A stretch of 9,502 bases of DNA. Origin: DATLZU01 sp035573855. Lineage in GTDB: Bacteria > Nitrospirota > Nitrospiria > Nitrospirales > Nitrospiraceae. Below the pieces are notes generated by a model. That model was not told where the DNA came from and did not search any database. It saw only the letters and a program-made list of their open reading frames with translations. The translations under genes were made by a program, and so were the position numbers. This document shows positions 1 through 5,618 of this stretch, piece after piece. The stretch is taken from positions 1 through 9,502 of the forward strand of contig DATLZU010000012.1 in NCBI GenBank assembly GCA_035573855.1. The letters run 5' to 3'. The first letter of the stretch is position 1; each line of letters opens with the position of its first letter.

Positions 1-600
1 GTCTTGAGTCTTGAGTTTGCGCGTGGAGCGGTGCGGGGCAATCATGTTAACGCCGTCCTGCTTGAGGTCGTCATCGAGCCCATCGCTGTCATAGGCGCGA
101 TCGCCAATGAGATGCTGGGGCTTGGCCTCCAGCATGTAGAAGTCGAAACTGAGGTGCACCAACGTGACCTCATGATGATTCGCCGCGGGCGTACTCACGG
201 AGAGGGGCCGTCCATGGCGATCCACAATCGCAAGGATCTTGACGCCTTTGCCACGGCGGGTTTTTCCGATGTCGTCGCCCCCGCCCTTCGCCGAGGCAAA
301 CGTCGCGTCGATAAAGCTCTCACGCTCGTCGATCGCCCCTTCGTCGCGCAGCGTATTCGCCAACTGCGTGAGAATCTCGCGCAGCACCTCGCGTTCGCAC
401 CACTGCTGAAAGCGACGATGCACCGTTTTGTAGTTGGGGTAGCATTGCGGCAGCATGTGCCATTGCGCACCGGTGTTCAAAAGCCAGAGCACGGCTTCCA
501 AGATCGCGCGGGCAGGCACGGGTTTGCGGCCCGGACGACTGTCCGGAATATGTTCCTCGGGAAAATGTTCGCGAATCCGTTCCCATTGGTCGTCGCGCAG
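1..600 (-). CDS. IS5-family transposase, partial, start codon disrupted
   Basis: DDE transposase that cuts and joins the ends of its own element. A continuous frame of 200 codons runs from 600 off the left edge. It begins LRDDQWERI, typical for the family N-terminus, and contains the helix-turn-helix region GAQWHMLPQ...NYKTVHRRF at about residues 44-64. The first catalytic Asp is in SFIDATF (about residue 98) and the second in LIGDRAYDSD (about residue 167); the Glu of the triad would lie beyond the window. Upstream of codon 1 the frame reads ATG TGA CGG CTG (609 down to 598), so the only nearby ATG is followed at once by a stop. Either this copy has a nonsense change at codon 2, or translation starts at a non-ATG codon (the CTG at 600, or the GTG about 28 codons in). 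I am sure of the family but not that this copy is active. Confidence 0.85.
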   Translation of the reverse strand, partial: MRDDQWERIREHFPEEHIPDSRPGRKPVPARAILEAVLWLLNTGAQWHMLPQCYPNYKTVHRRFQQWCEREVLREILTQLANTLRDEGAIDERESFIDATFASAKGGGDDIGKTRRGKGVKILAIVDRHGRPLSVSTPAANHHEVTLVHLSFDFYMLEAKPQHLIGDRAYDSDGLDDDLKQDGVNMIAPHRSTRKLKTQD

Positions 601-617
601 CCGTCACATGCGGGCGC

Positions 618-645
618 ATTATAGGGACTTTTTTCATCGACACAA
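618..645 (-). promoter_or_regulatory. putative transposase promoter inside the IS end
   Basis: On the minus strand, TTGTGT (640-645) and a perfect TATAAT (618-623) are 16 bp apart, a good sigma-70 arrangement. The predicted start of transcription falls at or next to the ATG at 607-609, so a transcript would be leaderless or nearly so. I see no Shine-Dalgarno sequence between the -10 box and the coding frame. Confidence 0.5.
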
Positions 646-662
646 CTATTTTGAGATAGGTT

Positions 663-1701
663 CTAGCCTTCCTAACCTCTCGCTTAGCTCCATCGATATT
701 GTGGTCGCGAAGAAACAAATATGCCGCTCTTCCTAGATGTGCGTCATAATTGTTCGGATCGATTTCTTGAATTACGTCAAGATAGCGCTTCTTCGATCTA
801 GATATCCATGAGGCCTATTCTTGTAATAAAGCCTTGTCGCCTCAAGTCCGCCCGTGACAAGAAATTTAGCCATTCTATACCGCAAGGTCTTATAGACAGC
901 TGGCGTATTTTCGTCCAGTTGGACTTTCCGCGTAGCATCTTGCCAAGCACCGTAATGCAACTCGAAGGCTGTTATAGGATCTCCTGAGAGGAGGCTAGCG
1001 ATACCAAGGGTGTATTGCGCTGCGATACCTACCATGTCTTTTGTAATTTCAAATCCTTCGACTTCGTTGGCCACTGGTATGAGCATTTTGTTAGGCAGCG
1101 CTAGCCGCATATCCTGACTTAGCTGAGCACTTACCTCTGGAGGGACAGGGGCATGCCTGACGGCTTCCTGAAGATCGAGTACATATGTGGCCTGACCTCG
1201 ATGGAGTCGAACTCTACACTGCCCAAAGATGATGAGGTGAGCTTGCGTTACCCTCAGGTACTGGATAGCAGCTTCAACGCCCTGTGCGCGTTGGGCGTGA
1301 TGTTCGGACAACTCAAATACATCAAAATGACGCCGGCTGGTCCTGGAAATCTCATCATTGATGAGCCCTCACGAAATCGGCTTTAAGCCTCATCCGTTCT
1401 CTGCGGGTTTCACACACGATAGCCACCACAATTCCTATTTTCCCGGGCAAAGTGCTCCGAGGTTTGCTTGTGGCGTACCACAAAGGAACCAATCGGATAG
1501 CCAGGGTTGTCACTATCACTGCTTCCGCAGAAGATATTTCACTTGGCAGACCAAACAAATCGATGCGGTAGGCCAGTATAAGCCCCCCCAACCAGTGCAA
1601 TAACGAAGAGAATAGCGAGCGAAAGTGGGTTGCCCCAATTTTTCCTCAGGACGGCGATGGTCTCGAAAGCCTCTTTCGGCTCTTTAAATCACTAGCACCA
1701 T
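663..1701 (-). pseudogene. membrane-anchored protein with TPR-like C-terminus, frameshifted and truncated by the IS
   Basis: One gene appears broken into five frames that join into a sensible protein. The start is ATG at 1701-1699 (MVLVI). An extra base near 1687-1689 moves it into KEPKEAFETIAVLRKNWGNP and a hydrophobic segment LSLAILFVIALVGG. An extra G in a seven-G run (1583-1589) moves it into LILAYRIDLFGLPSE. An extra base near 1354-1360 moves it from RLKADFVRAHQ into DEISRTSRRHFDVFELSE. A lost base near 796-799 moves it from HGYLD into KKRYLDVIQEIDPNN. The middle (GKIGIVVAI, FDVFEL, AHLIIFG, TYVLDL) looks like alternating strands of a Rossmann-like fold. The end (YDAHLGRAAYLFLRDHNIDGA) looks like a TPR. 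The frame then runs into the IS at about 663. The stretch is more AT-rich than its neighbours, suggesting transfer. I do not recognise the family. Some of the frameshifts could be sequencing errors, but the IS truncation is independent of them. Confidence 0.65.
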
Positions 1702-1742
1702 TTTTGTTAAGGCTATCTCGCAATTAAAGAACGACTCGGTTG

Positions 1743-1771
1743 AGCCTACTGTTCGACAAACATAGTGTCAA
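1743..1771 (-). promoter_or_regulatory. possible promoter of the 663-1701 pseudogene
   Basis: On the minus strand a perfect TTGACA (1766-1771) is followed after 17 bp by TAGGCT (1743-1748), a three-of-six match to the -10 consensus. It lies about 40 bp upstream of the proposed ATG at 1701. The -35 box is good and the -10 weak, so this is tentative. Confidence 0.35.
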
Positions 1772-1948
1772 CTCATTAAGTTCTGTAACTTACCTAGTGT
1801 GAAAGGACTCGGTAGTGAGGTTTGCCATTGAACTCGTGAGCCTGACCAGCGAAGTGCGCGGAGGCTGATGTTGCGCACTTGCCGAACAGATACGACCGGC
1901 GATCTAGATCTTGTGTCTCACAGGCGCGTGGCGCCGACCTGGGTGCCC

Positions 1949-1984
1949 CGGGACCCGTTGTCAGGGAATGCAACGGGTGCCCCG
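1949..1984. repeat. inverted repeat / stem-loop
   Basis: ACCCGTTG (1953-1960) and CAACGGGT (1971-1978) form a perfect 8-bp stem around a 10-nt loop. CGGG (1949-1952) and CCCG (1981-1984) extend it across a two-base bulge. There is no T tract on either side, so it is not a typical intrinsic terminator. Confidence 0.55.
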
Positions 1985-2042
1985 CGGCGAGGTCCCTCCA
2001 CCGGGCGTGGTGCGAGCACGGACGGGCTGGTCGGGGACAGGA

Positions 2043-2072
2043 CCCGCCTCTCTTTGCATAAGAGCAGGCAGG
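2043..2072 (-). terminator. stem-loop just downstream of the radical SAM gene, possible terminator
   Basis: As minus-strand RNA, CCUGCCU pairs with AGGCGGG and then CUCUU with AAGAG around a 5-nt loop, about 17 nt after the stop codon of the radical SAM gene. The outer stem needs a G-U pair that would be a C-A mismatch on the other strand, so the minus-strand transcript is the better folder. No U tract follows, so termination is uncertain; it could instead protect the mRNA 3' end. Confidence 0.4.
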
Positions 2073-2088
2073 GCTCACCATCCTATTT

Positions 2089-3015
2089 TTATTCCTCATG
2101 CAGCCGCCACAGGCCAGCTTCGCGCGCCAGGCGTACGGCTTCGTCCACTTCGCTGTGCATAACCACGCGGTTCAACGGCGAATGGCGGGTCGCTTTGGCG
2201 GCCGGATGGTACTGATCCATGACGTTGACGTAAGTGTCCCGGGAGATCTCCTCGGCCAGAAACCGCATCACCTCGGCCGTTCCGGCAAGGCCGCCGGGCA
2301 GCACGAGATGGCGAACCAGGAGACCCCGTACCGCCAGTCCTTCGTCGTCCAACACCAAGTCGCCGACCTGGCGATGCATCTCCTTGATCGCAGCCCGGGC
2401 GGCCTGCGGATAATCGGGCACCTTGGACAGTCTGCGGCCGATGTCGGCGTCGGCGTATTTCAGATCGGGCATGTAGATGTCCACAATGCCGTCCAAGAGC
2501 CTGAGCATCTCCACGTCGTCGTAGGCGCTGGTGTTGTACACGATGGGCAGTCGCAGGCCGCGCTGCGCCGCGACGAGCACGCCTTCCAGAATCTGTGGGA
2601 CCTGATGCGAGGGGCTCACAAGGTTGATGTTGTGGCAGCCGTGCTCCTGCAACTCCAGCATAAGGCCGGCCAACGCCTCCGGTTCCAGCTCTTCCCCGTT
2701 CGGTTGGTGGCTGATGTCGCAGTTCTGGCAATAGACGCAGCGGAGATTGCAGCTCGCGAAAAAGATCGTCCCCGAGCCGTACCAGCCGCGAATCGGAAAT
2801 TCTTCTCCGTGGTGCGGTCCTGCGCTCGCGACCAGCGCCTTGGCCCCGACCAGGCAGGTGCCCAGTTCCCCCTCGAACCGGTTGACTTCACAATGGCGCG
2901 GGCACACCCGGCAGGACGCGAGCCGAGCCCTTGCCTGCTCGACGCGATCGTACAGTTCGCCGCTCCGCAGGAGTGTCCGATAGCCAGCTTGCCGTCGGGT
3001 TCCGACATAGGGCAT
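2089..3015 (-). CDS. radical SAM protein, PflA/PflX-like (COG1313 type)
   Basis: A 308-aa radical SAM enzyme related to pyruvate formate-lyase activating enzymes. The cluster-binding motif is CNLRCVYC (C89-x3-C93-x2-C96); in the family these three cysteines hold the 4Fe-4S cluster that cleaves S-adenosylmethionine. A second cysteine set near the N-terminus (C35-x2-C38-x3-C42-x11-C54) and GPHHGEE at 66-72 are typical of the COG1313 group. YNTSAY, MPDLKYAD and the LPGG loop fit the barrel. The substrate is unknown, and no glycyl-radical enzyme lies nearby. I chose the ATG at 3015 (MPYVGTRR), preceded by GGGGAG about 10 nt upstream. A longer frame from a TTG at 3057 would start inside a palindromic repeat and encode a low-complexity leader. 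The gene appears monocistronic. Confidence 0.85.
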   Translation of the reverse strand: MPYVGTRRQAGYRTLLRSGELYDRVEQARARLASCRVCPRHCEVNRFEGELGTCLVGAKALVASAGPHHGEEFPIRGWYGSGTIFFASCNLRCVYCQNCDISHQPNGEELEPEALAGLMLELQEHGCHNINLVSPSHQVPQILEGVLVAAQRGLRLPIVYNTSAYDDVEMLRLLDGIVDIYMPDLKYADADIGRRLSKVPDYPQAARAAIKEMHRQVGDLVLDDEGLAVRGLLVRHLVLPGGLAGTAEVMRFLAEEISRDTYVNVMDQYHPAAKATRHSPLNRVVMHSEVDEAVRLAREAGLWRLHEE

Positions 3016-3030
3016 GGCAAGTTCACTCCC

Positions 3031-3066
3031 CCCCCTCACCCTACCCTCTCCTACCAAGGGAGAGGA
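3031..3066. repeat. REP-like palindromic element
   Basis: The plus strand reads CCCTCACCCTACCCTCTCC, a short loop, then GGGAGAGGAC. CCTCTCC (3045-3051) pairs with GGAGAGG (3059-3065). This CCTCACCC...GGGAGAGG pattern is the widespread extragenic palindrome of many GC-rich bacteria. It sits directly upstream of the radical SAM gene and overlaps only the rejected extended start. Confidence 0.7.
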
Positions 3067-3272
3067 CCGGGCGTCCGCCTCATCGCACTGGCGTGCCTAT
3101 TGTGCCGGATCGTCAGAACGTTTGCCAGCAGGAGGGTTGAGACAAAGGGGCGGTCAACAAAAAGCGAGAAAGGGACGCCCGGCAGCGATTCACTCTTGGC
3201 TGTTGGCTCTTCGCTCTTCTTACGGGAGCGTCTGCCACACACCGTCTCTTTTCTCTCGCTTCACGTGGTGCC

Positions 3273-3572
3273 TTACCTCAGCAACTTGGCCATCGTCTCG
3301 AAGCGATCCCAGGGCGTGGCGAGCCAGGTTTCGGTGGTCGCATGTCCGAAGGACCGCACCAGCAGCGCAACTTTGGCGGCCGTCTCGTTGTCCGGCGCCT
3401 CGAAAATGTCGAGATAATCGCAGGGACCGAGGACCGCATAATTCGCGATCCACTTCACCCTCGGGCACTCCTGTTTAATTCGCTGCTCGACTTTCTTATT
3501 GAGGTCTGCGACCAGTCGGGGCTTGGTCAGCGCCTCGGGCGAGAGTCTGGTTAACATGGCGAACGTAGCCAT
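3273..3572 (-). CDS. GYD-domain protein
   Basis: A 99-aa soluble protein that matches the GYD family (PF08734) over its whole length. It begins MATFAMLTRLSPEAL, has KVEQRIKQECPRVKWIANYAVLG in the middle and the diagnostic stretch YLDIFEAPDNETAAKVALL, and ends near TETWLATPWDRF. These proteins are small alpha/beta ferredoxin-like folds of unknown role. Here the signature is GPCD rather than the more usual GPYD, giving a cysteine at that position. The start is well supported by AGGAGG a few bases upstream of the ATG at 3572. It lies 48 bp downstream of the Hsp20 gene on the same strand, so it may be read from the Hsp20 cluster, though it has its own strong ribosome binding site. Confidence 0.85.
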   Translation of the reverse strand: MATFAMLTRLSPEALTKPRLVADLNKKVEQRIKQECPRVKWIANYAVLGPCDYLDIFEAPDNETAAKVALLVRSFGHATTETWLATPWDRFETMAKLLR

Positions 3573-3620
3573 CGCGCCCTCCTTCCCGCCTTCACGCGGT
3601 GCGTACGCGACGAAGCGGAC

Positions 3621-4124
3621 TTAGTCGATCTTCACCGTCACGGATTTTTTCTTGGCCTCTTCCGTCTTGGGCAAGCGAATCTCCAACACCCCGTCCTTGA
3701 GCGTCGCTTTGATCTCGTCGGATTTCACCTCGCACGGTAACGCGACGCTCCGAACGAAAGAGCCGTACGACCGCTCCCGGCGATGATAGTCGGGCTCCTT
3801 GACCTCTTTCTCCTCTTTCCGCTCACCTTTGATGGTCAACGTCTCGCCAGTGAGCGTCACGTCAATATCTTCTTTGGCCAGACCCGGCACATCCGCCTTG
3901 ACCACAACTTCTTCTTTGTCCTGATAAACATCGAGCGACGGCATCCGCATCGACAACAGCGATTCCGGGAACCAGCGCTCTGGCCTGAACAGGCTGGGGA
4001 ACGGTCGTCGCCAGAATTCCTCCGCCATGCGGTCGAACCACCGGTCGATGTCTTCCCATCGCGGGACGAGTTCGGCTGTTTTCTTAGGGATCACCGCCTT
4101 CGACTCCTTGTCTTTCTTAGCCAT
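3621..4124 (-). CDS. Hsp20 / alpha-crystallin small heat-shock protein
   Basis: A 167-aa small heat-shock protein, an ATP-independent chaperone that holds unfolding proteins in large oligomers. The N-terminal arm (about 1-60) is rich in Trp, Phe and Arg (RWEDIDRWFDRM, EFWRRPFPSLF). The alpha-crystallin domain covers about 62-155, from MPSLDVYQDKEEVVVKADVPG to the conserved GVLEIRLPK (residues 145-153), followed by a short Lys-rich tail. I chose the ATG at 4124 (MAKKDKES) because GGAGGA at 4131-4136 lies 6 nt upstream. The ATG at 4130, which overlaps the previous stop as ATGA, touches this site and is too close. It is the last gene of the CBS-CBS-small protein-Hsp20 cluster and may be translationally coupled to the small gene. 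Confidence 0.9.
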   Translation of the reverse strand: MAKKDKESKAVIPKKTAELVPRWEDIDRWFDRMAEEFWRRPFPSLFRPERWFPESLLSMRMPSLDVYQDKEEVVVKADVPGLAKEDIDVTLTGETLTIKGERKEEKEVKEPDYHRRERSYGSFVRSVALPCEVKSDEIKATLKDGVLEIRLPKTEEAKKKSVTVKID

Positions 4125-4126
4125 CG

Positions 4127-4318
4127 TCATTCCTCCTGTTTATCCATCGGGTGGGCAGGCGAACATTCTCTGCTCTGATTCCTTGCGTGTGCGGCTTCTT
4201 CCCGCAGCAAGGCTTTTGCTTGCGCGCGGCTGTAGCCGCGCGCGCCTTTCTTGGTACTGTGCGGCCTCGTCGGCTTGGCCGTCAGGCGAATCGGAGGTTT
4301 CAGCCGGCGTTTCTTCAT
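4127..4318 (-). CDS. small basic hypothetical protein
   Basis: A 63-aa protein I cannot assign to a family. The first half is strongly basic (MKKRRLKPPIRLTAKPTRPH, then STKKGARGYSRAQAKALLREE), giving a high predicted pI and hinting at nucleic-acid or ribosome binding. The second half is polar with one Cys. It has no membrane segment. It fits exactly between its neighbours: its start is 10 bp after the CBS gene stop at 4329, and its stop overlaps the first possible ATG of Hsp20. That packing, and the lack of a better reading of the gap, is the main evidence that it is real. GGAG lies directly against the ATG, so the ribosome binding site is poor and translational coupling is likely. Confidence 0.55.
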   Translation of the reverse strand: MKKRRLKPPIRLTAKPTRPHSTKKGARGYSRAQAKALLREEAAHARNQSRECSPAHPMDKQEE

Positions 4319-4328
4319 CTCCGTCGAG

Positions 4329-4766
4329 TCAGGACCAGTATTGGCAGGCCTTCACGTACCCGAACAGGAGATCCCGCCTGGCCACCAGCCCAACAAGCTT
4401 CGTACCCCGCACCACCGGGAGTCGAGTGACGTACCGATCTTGGAAAAGATTGGCGATCTGGACCAAATTCATGTCCTCGGTCACGGAAAGAACCTGCCGA
4501 GTCATAATGTCCGCCGCGGAGAGTTTCCGCAAATCCCTGCCCTCGATCACCGCCTGGAGCACATCGTATTCGCTGACAAGCCCGACCAACGTTCGATCTT
4601 CTTCCACCACAGGCAGGCTGCCAAAGTTCCACGTGGTCATCATGCGGACGATCGATAAGACATCCGTGCGAGGCGTGCAGGTAAACACCGCGTCTTGCAT
4701 GAGTTGCCCGGCCGTTAAGGTGGCTGGATCGCAGGCCTTATCGATGAATTCCGTCTTGCGCATCAC
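4329..4766 (-). CDS. CBS-domain pair protein (second of tandem pair)
   Basis: A stand-alone protein of about 145 aa made of two CBS motifs (a Bateman module), a fold that usually binds adenine nucleotides and changes the activity of partner proteins. CBS-A spans about 19-72 (LMQDAVFTC to GLVSEYDVL) and CBS-B about 84-138 (ADIMTRQVLSV to GLVARRDLL). The SxxD ligand pattern is complete in A (SEYD), while B has Ala in place of Ser (ARRD). There is no effector domain. The start is GTG at 4766, overlapping the upstream gene's stop as GTGA, or the adjacent ATG at 4763; both follow AGAGG closely. Tight overlap with the preceding CBS gene argues for joint translation. The protein begins KACDPATLTAGQLMQDAV, very like the partial CBS protein at 9377. 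Confidence 0.87.
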   Translation of the reverse strand: MMRKTEFIDKACDPATLTAGQLMQDAVFTCTPRTDVLSIVRMMTTWNFGSLPVVEEDRTLVGLVSEYDVLQAVIEGRDLRKLSAADIMTRQVLSVTEDMNLVQIANLFQDRYVTRLPVVRGTKLVGLVARRDLLFGYVKACQYWS

Positions 4767-5209
4767 GCCTCTGTGGACACACTCCCTGTGGTGGACCCGT
4801 CGCTCAGATAGGCGCGCAGCACATCCCGTCTGGCCACGATGCCGATCAGCTTGTCGTGGGCATCGACGACTGGCACGCGGATCAGGCCGCTGGCGCGCAA
4901 CACATGAACCAGCGTCCCGATCTCCATCTCCGGACGAACCGAGTAGGGATTACGTGCCATCACGTCCTGCGCCGTCACCTCGCTCCACTTCTGCTTCCGG
5001 TCGAGCGAAACCAACAGATCATGCTCACTCACGATGCCAATCAGCCGTTTTTGGTCGTCCACGACCGGCACGGCGCCGAAGCCCTCAATCATCATCGACG
5101 CGATGACATCTGCTTTGGTGTGCGGATGCGCCACCTGGACCTGCGTCTCCATGACGTGAGCGACCACCAGTCGATCAAACCGCGATGGTTTGTCGTCCTG
5201 CATCATCAT
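4763..5209 (-). CDS. CBS-domain pair protein (first of tandem pair)
   Basis: A 148-aa soluble protein with two CBS motifs and nothing else. CBS-A covers about 16-68 (VAHVMETQVQV, GAVPVVDDQKRLIGIVSEHDLL) and CBS-B about 80-136 (AQDVMARNPYSV, IRVPVVDAHDKLIGIVARRDVL). As in its neighbour, the Ser/Asp nucleotide-ribose pattern is complete in A and altered to ARRD in B, so the two proteins probably share ligand type and might form heterodimers. The N-terminus has three ATG codons in a row (5209, 5206, 5203). AAGGAG upstream suits the first, which I use. It is the first gene of the minus-strand cluster ending with Hsp20, so its promoter should lie in 5210-5618. Confidence 0.88.
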   Translation of the reverse strand: MMMQDDKPSRFDRLVVAHVMETQVQVAHPHTKADVIASMMIEGFGAVPVVDDQKRLIGIVSEHDLLVSLDRKQKWSEVTAQDVMARNPYSVRPEMEIGTLVHVLRASGLIRVPVVDAHDKLIGIVARRDVLRAYLSDGSTTGSVSTEA

Positions 5210-5618
5210 CAGTGCTCCTTCGCCTTTCCGCGATGCGGGTCACGACCCGTCTCCCTTTGATCTTTGATCACGAACCGCTGCCCAGCAGTGCCTGCTTTTT
5301 CCTTCTGGTGAATCCGAGTACAAGATACATGCCGTCAGGCGCCGCCCTCCTATCCCCTTGCCGATCTCCGAGAGTTCGGCCTTCTCTTGGATCTTCGCAA
5401 TCCGAGCAGCCGGTTCGTCTTTCCGGCATCTTCTCGTTCAGTGTCGCGTTCCGCCACACAATCGGTTCGGTACCCTGTCCCAAGACTCCCCACCGTCGTC
5501 AAACGCCAGCAGCTGGTGGCCATTAGCAAACAACCGCCCGGGTCAGGTCCAGTCAATCGGGGGGCAAAGGGAATGAGGGGCCAGCCGGGCGCGAGCCCAC
5601 TCATCTGGAGGTGGTACC
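5210..5618. other. divergent intergenic region between the CBS operon and the PAS-LuxR gene
   Basis: About 409 bp with no convincing gene; frames on both strands are short and have unnatural composition. It must hold promoters for both directions. Two short features stand out near the CBS start: a palindrome CGGGTCACGACCCG (5236-5249) and a tandem repeat TTTGATC-TTTGATC (5256-5269). Either could be an operator for the CBS-Hsp20 cluster. I could not place a good -35/-10 pair. Confidence 0.5.
5236..5249. promoter_or_regulatory. perfect palindrome, candidate operator
   Basis: CGGGTC and GACCCG are inverted around AC, 27 bp upstream of the first CBS gene's start. The two-base gap is too small for a stable hairpin loop, so a dimeric protein binding site is more likely than an RNA structure. 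A chance match in GC-rich DNA cannot be excluded. Confidence 0.3.

Larger units (their letters stand above)
1..663 (-). mobile_element. IS5-family insertion sequence, one end, truncated by window edge
   Basis: This is the transposase-start end of an IS5-family element. The outer end is placed at about 663 because the minus strand there begins GAACCTATCTCAAAATAG, which resembles IS5-type terminal repeats, and because the reading frame of the neighbouring pseudogene stops making sense at this point. A CTAG lies at 663-666 and may be the target. The other inverted repeat and any target duplication lie outside the window, so the boundary is approximate. The element interrupts the 3' part of the pseudogene at 663-1701. 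Confidence 0.8.
1702..2088. other. intergenic region without a convincing gene; structured GC-rich part
   Basis: No frame here reads like a protein. The left portion (1702-1900) is fairly AT-rich and holds the promoter candidate above. The right portion (about 1920-2075) is very GC-rich and contains two clear stem-loops, plus a 10-bp direct repeat GGGTGCCCCG (1941-1950 and 1975-1984). It could hold a small structured RNA or only the 3' trailer of the radical SAM gene; I do not recognise a known RNA family. Confidence 0.4.

Noticed and set aside
1941..1984. CRISPR-like repeats
   Set aside because: Only two 10-bp direct copies of GGGTGCCCCG are present, both part of a stem-loop; there is no regular repeat-spacer pattern anywhere in the window.
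1794..2099. 101-codon open frame on the minus strand in the intergenic region
   Set aside because: It has no family features, would overlap the end of the radical SAM gene, and crosses the stem-loop region; the protein is rich in Arg, Pro and Ser, as expected for GC-rich non-coding DNA.
2098..3417. 439-codon open frame on the plus strand
   Set aside because: It is antisense to the radical SAM gene and part of the GYD gene, both of which have recognisable motifs; the plus-strand product has unnatural composition and ends in repeat-derived low-complexity sequence.
4027..5106. 359-codon open frame on the plus strand
   Set aside because: It lies opposite Hsp20, the small gene and both CBS genes; it is Ser/Arg-rich with no motif, typical of a GC-rich shadow frame.
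5268..5604. Possible degraded gene between the CBS operon and the PAS-LuxR gene
   Set aside because: Short charged stretches on the minus strand (for example KIQEKAELSEIGKG) look protein-like, but I could not join frames into a sensible protein with a start.
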